Positions 44,401 to 51,942 of a DNA stretch of 52,031 bases are shown here, in pieces. Position 1 is the stretch's first letter. The number at the start of each line of letters is the position of its first letter. The position numbers and the translations under genes were made by a program. The stretch comes from Lacisediminihabitans sp. GTDB lineage: Bacteria > Actinomycetota > Actinomycetes > Actinomycetales > Microbacteriaceae. Under the pieces are notes generated by a model. That model made no database searches. It was not told the origin of the DNA and saw nothing but the letters and a program-made list of their open reading frames with translations. Where the stretch lies: assembly GCA_025362355.1 (NCBI GenBank), contig JANYGT010000148.1, forward strand, positions 1 to 52,031. The letters are read 5' to 3'.

Positions 44401-45014
44401 TCAGCGCGCCGGTCACCCGAATGATCGAGGCCGCCCAGCCGGGCATGGAGTTCGTCGAATTCGACCGCGTGAGGGTCGCGGCCGAGAGCGACGAGCGCGC
44501 CTGGGCCGAGGAATACGGAGTGTCCCGGGATGTCTCGGGGCTTGGCGTCGAGCGCAATGTCTTCCGCTATCGACCCCTGCCCGTCACCATCAGGCTGGCC
44601 GAGGGGGCATCTCCGTCCCAGCTGATCCGGGTGCTCGCGGCGGCCACGCGCGCCGGGTCGGTCGTCACGATCTCGACGGCGCTCCCGCTCGCGGCCGGGC
44701 TGATCCGGCTGTTCCGTGATCCGTCGTCGCCGCTCAAGATCGTGGATGTCGTCGTCGAGACGGATACGCGCTGGCTCGCGAGCCTGCAGTCGGGCGAGGC
44801 GGGCTTACGAATCGGGTCACGCATCCGTCTCCTCGGTGGGGACCACCTCGAACTCGCCCGGGTGCTCGGCGGCGATCCGGATGTCGCCATCTACTCCGGC
44901 CCGGTCACGACGTCCGGACGCATCGAGCTGCTGCCGTTCCTGCACGAGCAGGCGATCAGTATGACCGCGCACCGGTTCGGCAACCCCGACCCGACGACCG
45001 CGGTGGAGCTGTAG
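41460..45014 (+). CDS. putA: Bifunctional proline dehydrogenase / L-glutamate gamma-semialdehyde dehydrogenase
   Basis: Oxidises proline to glutamate in two steps: FAD-dependent PRODH, then NAD-dependent GSAL dehydrogenase. 1184 residues. PRODH occupies roughly 60-440 (DDVDYVSIKVSSV, INLDMEEFRDLDL, AGHNLFDIAHAWLLA). The aldehyde dehydrogenase occupies roughly 490-970, with Asn644 (PPWNFPVA), Glu740 (LAETSGKN) and catalytic Cys774 (GQKCSAAS). A C-terminal extension of about 200 residues follows. There is no DNA-binding ribbon-helix-helix at the N-terminus, so it is not its own repressor. Monocistronic. Confidence 0.95.
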   Translation: MPSHASDAPDVSVATNDDVSAALTGDVARSTAALADPLTRETIETVRRWLRESADVAPDASAERLAGVLKDPRGLDFTIGFVDRVVRPEDLRVAGRNLEALSRSIPSFLPWYMRFAIQLGGGFAPLIPWPIVPISRAVLRRMVGHLILDATPKKLDRSIAELRRAGVRLNLNLLGEAVLGDEEADRRLAGTREMLERDDVDYVSIKVSSVSSQLSMWSFDETVTRVVARLTPLYELAAVSAKQKFINLDMEEFRDLDLTIAVFERLLEQPRLRGLEAGIVLQAYLPDALDALQRLTAWSKERQLNGGAGIKVRLVKGANLAMEHVDSELHGWPLATWGSKVDTDTNYKRVLDWALTPEHTDAVRIGVAGHNLFDIAHAWLLAKQRRVDTRIEFEMLLGMATGQADAVKRDVGGLLLYTPVVRPSEFDSAISYLIRRLEENASTDNFMSGVFELDRPSVFSREENRYLDSLAGLDSIVPPSNRVQDRTAHVPEPPVDTAPRPFHNEPDTDPSIAANRQWGRDILSRVPTSALGVSGIADARITDATALDEVIYSTSTAGTSWGQRRADTRAAVLHAAGESLAASRAALIEVMASETGKTIAEGDVEVSEAVDFAHFYAERARELDRVENATFVPPKLIVVTPPWNFPVAIPAGSVLAALAAGAGVIIKPAPQAKRSAAVLVEALWDGGVPRDVLSIVDVEEGTLGQRLVSHPSVDRVILTGAFETAKLFRSWREDLPLLAETSGKNAIIVTPSADLDLAVADVVKSAFGHAGQKCSAASLVILVGSVAKSERFRRQLVDSVKTLRVGWPQDPTTIMGPIIEPAAGKLKRALTTLDAGESWLVEPRQLDESGRLWSPGIRDNVQAGSEFHLTEYFGPVLGILRADTLEQAIALQNAPSYGLTAGIHSLDPKEIALWVDTVEAGNLYVNRGITGAIVRRQPFGGWKRSTVGASAKAGGPNYLLTLGDWRPVFSEPGTTVVLSGLSAPVTRMIEAAQPGMEFVEFDRVRVAAESDERAWAEEYGVSRDVSGLGVERNVFRYRPLPVTIRLAEGASPSQLIRVLAAATRAGSVVTISTALPLAAGLIRLFRDPSSPLKIVDVVVETDTRWLASLQSGEAGLRIGSRIRLLGGDHLELARVLGGDPDVAIYSGPVTTSGRIELLPFLHEQAISMTAHRFGNPDPTTAVEL

Positions 45015-45048
45015 CGCCGCCCGCCCCTCGTCGGGGTCCCGCCGCCGT

Positions 45049-45137
45049 GACCACTTCCGGTTCTCCCAACCATTTCCCTTTTTTCCAACCACTTCCGTGT
45101 GCGCACAGGTAAGTGGTTGCAAAAAAGGTAAGTGGTC
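45049..45137. repeat. Palindrome family D, copy 1
   Basis: Nested arms: GACCACTT/AAGTGGTC (45049-45056, 45130-45137), CCTTTTTT/AAAAAAGG (45077-45084, 45121-45128) and CAACCACTT/AAGTGGTTG (45086-45094, 45111-45119) around the self-complementary TGTGCGCACA (45098-45107). Between the convergent ends of putA and the dioxygenase gene; probably ends transcription both ways. Confidence 0.85.
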
Positions 45138-45173
45138 GGGCGGCAATGGTCGCGGTGGTCGGGGCTGCGGCTG

Positions 45174-46199
45174 TCAGCGGGCCGGGGTGCCGAGCAGGTC
45201 GGGGTGGTGGATCGCCGCGACATCCGGATGCGCGCGCAGCCTGCTCTTCAGCGCGTTCTCGCCATACGTCGTGTAGATCGGATTGTCGGGGTCGACCGTG
45301 ATGCCGTCGGCCTCCGCGGCGAGCTCGGGCGATAGCTTGAGTACCGGGATGGACGCATCCAGTGCCGGGCTGTAGAAAAACGGGATCGACATGCGATCGG
45401 TGCCGATCAGCGGTGAGATGACACGGTGCACGGTCGCCTTGAGGTAGCCGCCGGTCGCCACCTCGAGCAGCTCGCCGATGTTGACGACGAAGGCTCCGGG
45501 CAGCGGCGGAGCGTCGATCCAGCCATCGCCGTGCTGCACCTGGAGGCCACCCTTGCCCGGCTCGACGTACAAGAGGGTCAGCACGCCGGAGTCCTTGTGC
45601 GCTCCGACGCCCTGCTGCGGCTCGGGGTCGGACTTGCCCGGATACCGCACGATCTTGATCAGCGTCGCCGGGTTCTCAGCGAAGGCCGCATCGAAAATGT
45701 GAGCATCAGCGCCAAGTGAGGTCGCCCACGCCTGGAGCAGCCGGAGGCTCACGGCCGAGAGCTCGTCATTCCAGCGGCCGATGACATCCTTCAGCTCCGG
45801 GAGCGCGGTCGGCCACTGGTTCGGACCCTCGAGCCGCCAGTAGTCCGCGACATATTCCCCAACGGGAATGGATGCCCTCTCCGGTCCGATATCGATCTGC
45901 TCCCGCCAGTCGACGACCCCCTGCGTCAGCTCGCCACCGACCCGTGTGTAGCCCCGGAAATGCGGACTCTTCACATTCTCGATGGCGAGCTTGTCAGCCT
46001 CTGGCAGCGCGAAGAACTGCCGCGCGGTGTGGATGACCGACTCCTGCAGCTCGTCGCCCACCCCGTGCCCGACGAGGTAGAAGAACCCGAACTCGTGGGT
46101 CGCGGTGCGCAGGTCGGTGCGGAAAGCCTCGGCCTCCTCCGCGCTGCCGTCGAGACGGGAGAGGTCGAGGATCGGGAGGGATGTCGCGGACGAGGTCAT
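45174..46199 (-). CDS. Isopenicillin N synthase-like 2OG-Fe(II) dioxygenase
   Basis: 341 residues from ATG 46199. N-terminal DIOX_N part (LPILDLSRLDG, THEFGFFYLVGHGV). The jelly-roll core has iron ligands His201 and Asp203 (GAHKDSG) and His258 (ATVHRV), and the co-substrate motif Arg269-x-Ser271 (RMSIPFF). Substrate unknown; bacterial members oxidise diverse small molecules. A CAGAAT box six bases before the ATG suggests a leaderless transcript. Confidence 0.88.
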   Translation of the reverse strand: MTSSATSLPILDLSRLDGSAEEAEAFRTDLRTATHEFGFFYLVGHGVGDELQESVIHTARQFFALPEADKLAIENVKSPHFRGYTRVGGELTQGVVDWREQIDIGPERASIPVGEYVADYWRLEGPNQWPTALPELKDVIGRWNDELSAVSLRLLQAWATSLGADAHIFDAAFAENPATLIKIVRYPGKSDPEPQQGVGAHKDSGVLTLLYVEPGKGGLQVQHGDGWIDAPPLPGAFVVNIGELLEVATGGYLKATVHRVISPLIGTDRMSIPFFYSPALDASIPVLKLSPELAAEADGITVDPDNPIYTTYGENALKSRLRAHPDVAAIHHPDLLGTPAR

Positions 46200-46333
46200 G
46201 ACTCGATTCTGCCGCCCGCTCTCTGGAGGTGACCTGACCACGGCGGATTGTTACGGCGCCCCGACCCGTGCATCGGTTGGCGAGCATCGCGGCGGGTGGG
46301 CGCGTCGAGGGAAACTCAACACTGCGTACACCC

Positions 46334-46363
46334 TTGTCGCATCCGGTGTGCGAGTCGTAGGCT
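46334..46363 (+). promoter_or_regulatory. Probable chitinase promoter
   Basis: TTGTCG (46334-46339), 18-bp spacer, TAGGCT (46358-46363). Leaves a leader of about 95 bases before the chitinase start. An AACAATTTGTT palindrome (about 46373-46383) lies just after and could be an operator. Confidence 0.4.
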
Positions 46364-46464
46364 ACCGCCCAGAACAATTTGTTAACCCTCTTTACATATT
46401 CGGTGTGGGGAGGGGTCCGTCATGGGATCCACGCCGTCTGGCGCGCAATGAACAGGAGTGACAA

Positions 46465-47763
46465 TTGAACATCAGCAGGGGAATCAGTCGAATCGGACGG
46501 AGAGCTGCCGTGGGCGCAGCCATCGCCGGGATGATGATCGGGGGCACCATCGTGGGTGCCGCATCCGCGAGCGCGGCACCGACATGCGCGGCAGCGTGGA
46601 GCGCCGCGACGGCATACACCGGAGGCGCGACCGTCAGCAAGAGCAGCACGAACTACACGGCCAACTGGTGGACGCAGGGCAATGACCCGGCGACGAACTC
46701 CGGCGGGAGCGGCAGCGGACAGCCGTGGACATCCACCGGGGCGTGTACTGGAGGCACCGGCGGAGGTGGTGGCACCGGCGGCGGCGGCACAGGAACCGGC
46801 ACCGGCTCCGTCACGGGCACCTTCTTCAGCCCGTACAAGGATGTGACGTCGAGCCTCAACTGGAACACCAACGTCATGCAGACCGCGGTAACCGGCACCG
46901 TGATCCCGATCGTCGGCGCGAGCAACAGCCTCGTCTCGACGGTCGAGCCGAACCTCGGCGGCATCACCCTCGCCTTCGCGACCGGAGTGTGCGGATCCGA
47001 GAACTGGGGCGGAGTGGCCGGTGCGGCCTTCGCTGCGGCGAACGTTCCGGCACTGGATGCTGCGGGCCTCAACTACGTCGTCTCGACCGGCGGCGCGGCC
47101 GGCGCATTCAGCTGCTCCTCGGGGGCTGCACTCGGCACCTTCATCGCGCGGTACGCCTCACCGCACCTCGTCGGAATCGACTTCGACATCGAGACCGGCC
47201 AGAGCGCCGCGGACATCTCGTCGCTTGTCAACGCCGCAGCAAGCGCTCAGACCCAGTATCCGAAGCTGCGCTTCTCGTTCACGCTCGCGACGCTCGGGGC
47301 GTCCGACGGATCGTACGGCGGACTCAACAGCACCGGGACAACCGTCATGAACGCGATCGCGGCCTCGGGCATCGTCAACTACACGGTCGACCTGATGACG
47401 ATGGATTACGGTAACGCGTCGGCCAGCGTCTGCGTGGTCTCGGGGGGCGTCTGCAACATGGGCGCATCCGCGGTGCAGGCGGCGAAGAACCTCCAGCACG
47501 CCTACGGAACGCCGCTGAGCAAGATCGAACTCACGCCGATGATCGGGGTCAACGACTCGGCGAGCAACATCGTCAGCCTCGGCGATGTCGACACGATCTC
47601 GGCGTACGCGAAGGCCAACGGGCTCGCCGGAGTGCACTTCTGGTCGCTCGATCGCGACACCCCGTGCCCGAGCGCGCAGAACACGGCATCATCGACCTGC
47701 AACTCGATGAGCGGCTCGACGGCGCTGCAGTACACGAACCGGTTGCTCGCGGATCTCCGGTAG
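46465..47763 (+). CDS. Secreted GH18 chitinase with CBM5/12
   Basis: 432 residues. Signal peptide with a RR pair and a long hydrophobic core, cleaved near ASA-AP (about 38). CBM5/12 chitin-binding domain 41-94 (AWSAATAYTGGATVS, ANWWTQGNDP, Cys ends). A Gly/Thr linker follows at 95-118. The GH18 barrel has Asp239-x-Asp241-x-Glu243 (GIDFDIETG), Glu243 being the acid. TTG start with AGGAG six bases upstream. Extracellular, hydrolyses chitin. A six-codon upstream ORF (ATG 46448) ends across the TTG. Confidence 0.9.
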   Translation: MNISRGISRIGRRAAVGAAIAGMMIGGTIVGAASASAAPTCAAAWSAATAYTGGATVSKSSTNYTANWWTQGNDPATNSGGSGSGQPWTSTGACTGGTGGGGGTGGGGTGTGTGSVTGTFFSPYKDVTSSLNWNTNVMQTAVTGTVIPIVGASNSLVSTVEPNLGGITLAFATGVCGSENWGGVAGAAFAAANVPALDAAGLNYVVSTGGAAGAFSCSSGAALGTFIARYASPHLVGIDFDIETGQSAADISSLVNAAASAQTQYPKLRFSFTLATLGASDGSYGGLNSTGTTVMNAIAASGIVNYTVDLMTMDYGNASASVCVVSGGVCNMGASAVQAAKNLQHAYGTPLSKIELTPMIGVNDSASNIVSLGDVDTISAYAKANGLAGVHFWSLDRDTPCPSAQNTASSTCNSMSGSTALQYTNRLLADLR

Positions 47764-47777
47764 TTCGCGAGTGGCCA

Positions 47778-47818
47778 TCCGCCCGCGGCGTCGGCTTTCG
47801 GTCGGCGCTGCGGGCGGA
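47778..47818 (+). terminator. Possible chitinase terminator
   Basis: Nine-bp stem TCCGCCCGC/GCGGGCGGA (47778-47786, 47810-47818) with a 23-base loop, starting 15 bases after the stop. No T-run. Confidence 0.35.
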
Positions 47819-47839
47819 CATCCATTTGCGTGTTTTGCG

Positions 47840-47869
47840 ACCACTTACATGTGCGCACACGTGGGTGGT
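47840..47869. repeat. Palindrome family D, copy 2
   Basis: ACCACTTAC facing GTGGGTGGT around the same self-complementary TGTGCGCACA core (47850-47859) as copy 1; flanking GAGAAAGGGGAAGTGG also recalls copy 1. Between the convergent chitinase and carboxylesterase genes. Confidence 0.7.
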
Positions 47870-47942
47870 TGGAGAAAGGGGAAGTGGATGCTGGTACCCC
47901 CGGGTGCGGCGGGCAGGGTGCGATGGTGCGGCGGCTGGACGT

Positions 47943-49679
47943 TCAGCGATCCGCATAGCGCGGCGCGAAGGTGATGCGGCGGTCGACCCCGCCGCCGGAC
48001 GCCGCCCAGCCGAGCGCCGCCGACCCGCCCCGGGCGAAGGCCGCCCAGTCGCGCCGAAGCCCGCGCCCGAACTCCTCGAGGTCGCTCCACTCCACGCCGG
48101 CGAGCATCGGCGACCCCCGCCAGAACTCCTCGTCGCCCCAGAAGAACGGCAGTTCGATGCAATGGCAGGCGCCCCACGGCGTTCCCGTCGGGCGCCAGTC
48201 GAAACGGTACGTCGCGACATCCGCTCCCCCGTTCCTCAGTTGCCTGGCGAGGTCGAGCGCCGGCGCACCGAAAACGCGGCGGGTCAGCAGCGCGCAGAGT
48301 GGCTCGGTCAGGGGCCTCAGGACCGCGGATGCCCGCGCCCGCCGCAGCACGCCCACACCCTCCAGGAACGGCGAGAAGTCGTCGCGGTTGTACCCGACCA
48401 GCACGGAGAGCGACCCGGCCCGGCGGGTGCGCCGCGCCACGACGTCGTTCGTGGGTGGAACAGGCCAGGCGTCCGCGATCGGCGCGTACGGCATCCCGGC
48501 TGTGAAGGGGTCGCCGGCGAGCGGGCTCATCGCCGCGACCTGTGCGGCGAGCATCTGGTCGACCGTCGCGGTGCGCGGGTCGGGGGTGTTGTTGGGTGTC
48601 GCGTCGCGCTGCGCGCGCTCGACTGCGATATCGCGCTGGTGGCCGACTATCGCTGCGTTTGCGGGGTTCGGGTTAAGCGCCCTGGCGCCCTGGCCCGCAT
48701 CGACCGCTGCCTCTCCGGGGTCGAGGGTGAGCGCCCTGTCGCGCGGGCCGCGCTCGACCGTGGTGTCGCGCGTGTCTCCCTCGACCGTTGCCGCGAGCGC
48801 CGCGAGGAAATTCGCGCCGAGTTGCCTCGCGACAGCATCCCGATTGCCATGCAATCCGAGCGGCGCACTCTGCAGGATCGCCCGTGCGAAGAGATGATCT
48901 GCTTCGGGGATCGCGATGAGGTTGGCGATGGCATCCGCTCCAGCCGACTGGCCGAACAGGGTGACATTCTGCGCATCCCCGCCGAAGCTCTCGATGTTGT
49001 TCCGCACCCATTCGAGAGCCACGAGCTGGTCCTGGATGCCGAGATTGCCGGGCGCGACGCCCTCGAGCGCGAGGAAGCCGAAGGCCCCGAGACGGTAGTT
49101 GATGCCGACGACGATCACGTCGCCATCCCGCACGAGCCTGGCCGGGTCGTAGATGCCGCCGCCGCCAGAGCCGTTGACGTAGGAGCCGCCGTGGATCCAG
49201 ACCATGACCGGGCGCAGTGCCTCGGAGGGGGCATCCGGTGCGGTGATGTTGAGGAAGAAACAGTCCTCGTCCATCGGACGGATGGGCTTCGGAAGGGCGA
49301 GTAGCGCGAGGGTGAACGGCGGCTGCGGACACATCGCACCCTCCGCGAGCGCGTCACGCGTTCCCTCCCACGGTGTGACCGGGCGGGGTGGCTCGAAGCG
49401 CCCGGCGGTCGCGAAACGCACCCCGCGAAAACGCAGCAGGCCGTCTTCGCGCACGCCGCGGAGGGTGCCGAGGGGAGTCGTTACCTCGGGGGATTCGGGG
49501 TCATGGGCGGCGGCGGGGGTCCCGGGGTGGGCGGCGCGGTGCGGCGCGTCGTGGGTGGTGGTGGCTGGGCCCGGCGCGTCGTGGGTGGGCGCGGTGGGAT
49601 TGCGGGTGGGGGGCGCGGTGGCTGGGCCCGGCGCGTCGTGGTCGGGGCCGGCGGGGGCAGAGTCATCCACGTGCGTCAC
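47943..49679 (-). CDS. Type-B carboxylesterase with repeat-rich insert
   Basis: 578 residues from GTG 49679. Serine hydrolase of the carboxylesterase/cholinesterase family: DEDCFFLNITAP, PVMVWIHGGSYVNGSG (oxyanion loop), the nucleophile Ser in FGQSAGAD (Gln where GESAG is usual) and His in GACHCIELPFFW. The first 75 residues are Pro/Ala/Thr repeats (THDAPGPAT-like). An Arg/Asp-rich stretch of about 65 residues, bases about 48590-48800, interrupts the fold after the nucleophile helix. The start is uncertain; the frame is open to 49799. Confidence 0.82.
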   Translation of the reverse strand: MTHVDDSAPAGPDHDAPGPATAPPTRNPTAPTHDAPGPATTTHDAPHRAAHPGTPAAAHDPESPEVTTPLGTLRGVREDGLLRFRGVRFATAGRFEPPRPVTPWEGTRDALAEGAMCPQPPFTLALLALPKPIRPMDEDCFFLNITAPDAPSEALRPVMVWIHGGSYVNGSGGGGIYDPARLVRDGDVIVVGINYRLGAFGFLALEGVAPGNLGIQDQLVALEWVRNNIESFGGDAQNVTLFGQSAGADAIANLIAIPEADHLFARAILQSAPLGLHGNRDAVARQLGANFLAALAATVEGDTRDTTVERGPRDRALTLDPGEAAVDAGQGARALNPNPANAAIVGHQRDIAVERAQRDATPNNTPDPRTATVDQMLAAQVAAMSPLAGDPFTAGMPYAPIADAWPVPPTNDVVARRTRRAGSLSVLVGYNRDDFSPFLEGVGVLRRARASAVLRPLTEPLCALLTRRVFGAPALDLARQLRNGGADVATYRFDWRPTGTPWGACHCIELPFFWGDEEFWRGSPMLAGVEWSDLEEFGRGLRRDWAAFARGGSAALGWAASGGGVDRRITFAPRYADR

Positions 49680-49740
49680 CAGACCATCATCTCCCCGCAC
49701 TCCGCGCCGCCATCGCACCCCATGTATCCCGTCCCAGTCC

Positions 49741-49799
49741 GTGAGTACACCGAAAATGCACCAAATCGAGCCCGAACGGAACATTTTCGGGGTACTCAC
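49741..49799. repeat. Palindrome downstream of gntR-type gene
   Basis: 18-base arms GTGAGTAC-N-CCGAAAATG (49741-49758) and the matching complement (49782-49799) with one central mismatch and a 23-base loop. Lies 21 bp past the gntR stop and upstream of the esterase: terminator of the first or operator of the second. Confidence 0.7.
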
Positions 49800-49820
49800 G
49801 AGGCCAAACGCCGGAACCAG

Positions 49821-50177
49821 TCAGGTGCGGAGGGCCGCCATGACGATCGCGAGCGCGTCGGCGCGGTCCATTCCGAGGACGTCGACGGCCTCGACGAAGG
49901 CGCGGGCGGCATCCTGAGCCCGCTGGTGGATGTCGTCCCCACTGGCACGCACGAAGGATCCGCTGCGCCCGCGCGTCTCGATGATCCCGTCGCCCTCGAG
50001 CTCGCGGTACGAACGGGCCACGGTATTGACGGCGATGCCGAACTGCTCCGCCAGCGCCCGGACGGTTGGGAGCCGCGACCCCGAGACGAGTTCGCCCGAT
50101 GCCACCGCGGCGAGCACCCCGCTCCGCACCTGCTCGAACGGGGGGACGGTGGATGTCGCGTCGATCGTCAGTCTCAT
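49821..50177 (-). CDS. GntR family regulator, YtrA-like
   Basis: 118 residues from ATG 50177. Winged HTH (PPFEQVRSGVLAAVASGELVSGSRLPTVRALAEQFGIAVNTVARSYRELEGDGIIETRGRSG region) with only a short C-terminal helical tail, the YtrA-type layout that controls membrane transporters. Immediately downstream of the permease gene on the same strand. Confidence 0.85.
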   Translation of the reverse strand: MRLTIDATSTVPPFEQVRSGVLAAVASGELVSGSRLPTVRALAEQFGIAVNTVARSYRELEGDGIIETRGRSGSFVRASGDDIHQRAQDAARAFVEAVDVLGMDRADALAIVMAALRT

Positions 50178-50192
50178 GGCCTCGCTGCTCCC

Positions 50193-50212
50193 GGTACTAC
50201 CGTCACGGTACC
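50193..50212. promoter_or_regulatory. Possible GntR operator
   Basis: GGTAC facing GTACC with ten bases between (50193-50197, 50208-50212), 16 bases before the gntR-type start and touching the permease 3' end. Candidate autoregulatory site. Confidence 0.35.
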
Positions 50213-50215
50213 CGC

Positions 50216-51460
50216 TCACACCCGCACCCGCCGCAGCAGCACCACCCGGTACCCCACCCCGACCAGCAGCACGGCGACGCCCACCGCGATGCCAACCGGC
50301 GGGAGCGTCGCGACGAGGGCGACGCATCCGACCGCGCCGAGCACCTGCAGCGCGCGCGGATACCTGCGCTGCGCCCGAGGCTGCGTGAAGGCCGCGACAT
50401 TGGCGACCAGGTAATACAGCAGCACGCCGAACGACGAGAAGCCGATCGCCCCGCGCAGGTCGACGGTCAGAACCAGAACGCAGACGACCACGGCGAGGGC
50501 GAGCTCTGCCCGATGCGGCACCAGAAACCGCGGATGCACCGCCGCAAGCCAGCGCGGAAGGTCACCCTCGCGTGCCATGGCGAGGGTGGTGCGGCCGATG
50601 CCGGCGATGAGCCCGAGCAGCGCGCCGAGGGAGGCGACGGCGGCGCCGATCCGCACGATGGGGGCGGCAACGCGCCATCCACTCGCCTGCACGGCGTCTG
50701 CGAGGGGGGTCGCCGAGCGGGCGACGCCATCCGGCCCGAGAGTTCCGAGGATGACGACGGCGACGATCGCGTACACGATGACCGCGAGCAGGAGGGCGAT
50801 CACGATCGCGCGGGGAATGGTGCGCGCCGGATCCCTCACCTCCTCCCCCATCGTCGCAATTCGTGCATAACCCGCGAAGGCGAAGAACAACAGCCCGGAC
50901 GCTTGCAGGATGCCGTACGGTCCACCCGAGACGAGGGATCCGGCGGCGAAGGGGAACGCCGGCAGCCCTCCGGATGACGCGGCGGCCACCCCGATCGCGA
51001 GCGTGAGCAGCGAGACGACCACGATCACTCGGGTGACGGTCGCCGTTCGCGATACCCCTCGGTAGTTCACCGCGACGAGGGCGAGCACCGCGACGACGGC
51101 GACGGGACGCTCCCACCCGACCGGCGCCGCGTACGCCGCGAAGGTGAGCGCCATCGCCGCGCAACTCGCCGTCTTGCCGATCACGAAGCTCCAGCCGGCG
51201 AGGAATCCCCACCAGTGCCCGAGCCGTTCGCGCCCGTAGACGTAGGTGCCGCCGGAGGTCGGATACACGGCGGCGAGCTGGGCGGAGGATGACGCGTTGC
51301 AGAACGCCACGACCGCCGCGACGACCAGCCCGACCAACAGTCCGTTGCCGGCAGCACGCGCCGCGGGGGTGAAGGCGGCGAAGACCCCGGCTCCGATCAT
51401 CGATCCGAGTCCGATGAAGACGGCATCGGCCGGGCCGAGGCGGCGCGCGAGAGTCGTCAT
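50216..51460 (-). CDS. APC superfamily amino-acid permease
   Basis: 414 residues, about 12 membrane spans. Starts LGPADAVFIGLGSMIGAGVFAAF, the family's substrate loop in helix 1, and shows YPTSGGTYVYGRERLGHWWGFLAGW and FAFAGYARIATMGEEVRDPARTIPRAI (helix 6 and the loop after). Likely proton-coupled amino-acid uptake. Followed by the GntR-type gene and preceded by an Lrp-type gene, all on the minus strand. TAGGGT six bases before the ATG. Confidence 0.9.
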   Translation of the reverse strand: MTTLARRLGPADAVFIGLGSMIGAGVFAAFTPAARAAGNGLLVGLVVAAVVAFCNASSSAQLAAVYPTSGGTYVYGRERLGHWWGFLAGWSFVIGKTASCAAMALTFAAYAAPVGWERPVAVVAVLALVAVNYRGVSRTATVTRVIVVVSLLTLAIGVAAASSGGLPAFPFAAGSLVSGGPYGILQASGLLFFAFAGYARIATMGEEVRDPARTIPRAIVIALLLAVIVYAIVAVVILGTLGPDGVARSATPLADAVQASGWRVAAPIVRIGAAVASLGALLGLIAGIGRTTLAMAREGDLPRWLAAVHPRFLVPHRAELALAVVVCVLVLTVDLRGAIGFSSFGVLLYYLVANVAAFTQPRAQRRYPRALQVLGAVGCVALVATLPPVGIAVGVAVLLVGVGYRVVLLRRVRV

Positions 51461-51466
51461 GCGTGC

Positions 51467-51472
51467 ACCCTA
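51467..51472 (-). promoter_or_regulatory. Permease -10 box, leaderless promoter
   Basis: TAGGGT on the minus strand, six bases, ATG 51460. The same hexamer and spacing precede the lrp-type gene, so the two neighbours have twin promoters. Confidence 0.6.
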
Positions 51473-51492
51473 GAAGGTCGAGATTAACAGCC

Positions 51493-51930
51493 TCAGTCGC
51501 GGGTGCGGTGGATCAGCTTCGAGAGCACGATGGCGCTGCGGGTGTGGTCGACATTCGGCGCGATGCGCACCCGTTCGAGAGCGAGTTCGAGCGACGGGAT
51601 GTCTCGCGAGCGCATGTGCACGATCGCGTCCGCGCTGCCCGTGACCGTGCCGGCATCCACCACTTCCGGAACTCCGGAGAGGATGCGCATGAGCTCGGCC
51701 GGCGCGACCGTTCCGCGGCAGAAGAGTTCGACGTAGGCCTCGGTGCCGAGCCCGTCGACGGCCGGGTCGACCTGGATGGTGAAGCCGCGGATCACCTTGT
51801 CGGCGACGAGCCGATCGACGCGCCGCTTGACCGCGGAGGCGGAGAGCCCGATGACCTCGCCGATATCGCCATAGCCGGCCCGGGCATTCTGGCGCAGAAG
51901 GTCGATGATGCCGTAGTCAAGGCTGTCCAT
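51493..51930 (-). CDS. Lrp/AsnC family transcriptional regulator
   Basis: 145 residues. HTH at the N-terminus (LDYGIIDLLRQNARAGYGDIGEVIGLSASAVKRRVDRL) and a RAM ligand domain (VDAGTVTGSADAIVHMRSRDIPSLELALERV). Amino-acid-responsive, and next to an amino-acid permease that it may control. ATG 51930 fixed by a TAGGGT box six bases upstream. Confidence 0.92.
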   Translation of the reverse strand: MDSLDYGIIDLLRQNARAGYGDIGEVIGLSASAVKRRVDRLVADKVIRGFTIQVDPAVDGLGTEAYVELFCRGTVAPAELMRILSGVPEVVDAGTVTGSADAIVHMRSRDIPSLELALERVRIAPNVDHTRSAIVLSKLIHRTRD

Positions 51931-51936
51931 TGGTAC

Positions 51937-51942
51937 ACCCTA
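51937..51942 (-). promoter_or_regulatory. lrp-type gene -10 box, leaderless promoter
   Basis: TAGGGT on the minus strand, six bases, ATG 51930. Beyond it, to the right edge, about 90 bases with nothing recognisable. Confidence 0.6.

Noticed and set aside
47664-49304. Plus-strand open frame of 546 codons opposite the carboxylesterase
   Set aside because: The minus strand has the full esterase motifs; the plus frame has no domain, no ribosome site, and is Arg-rich.
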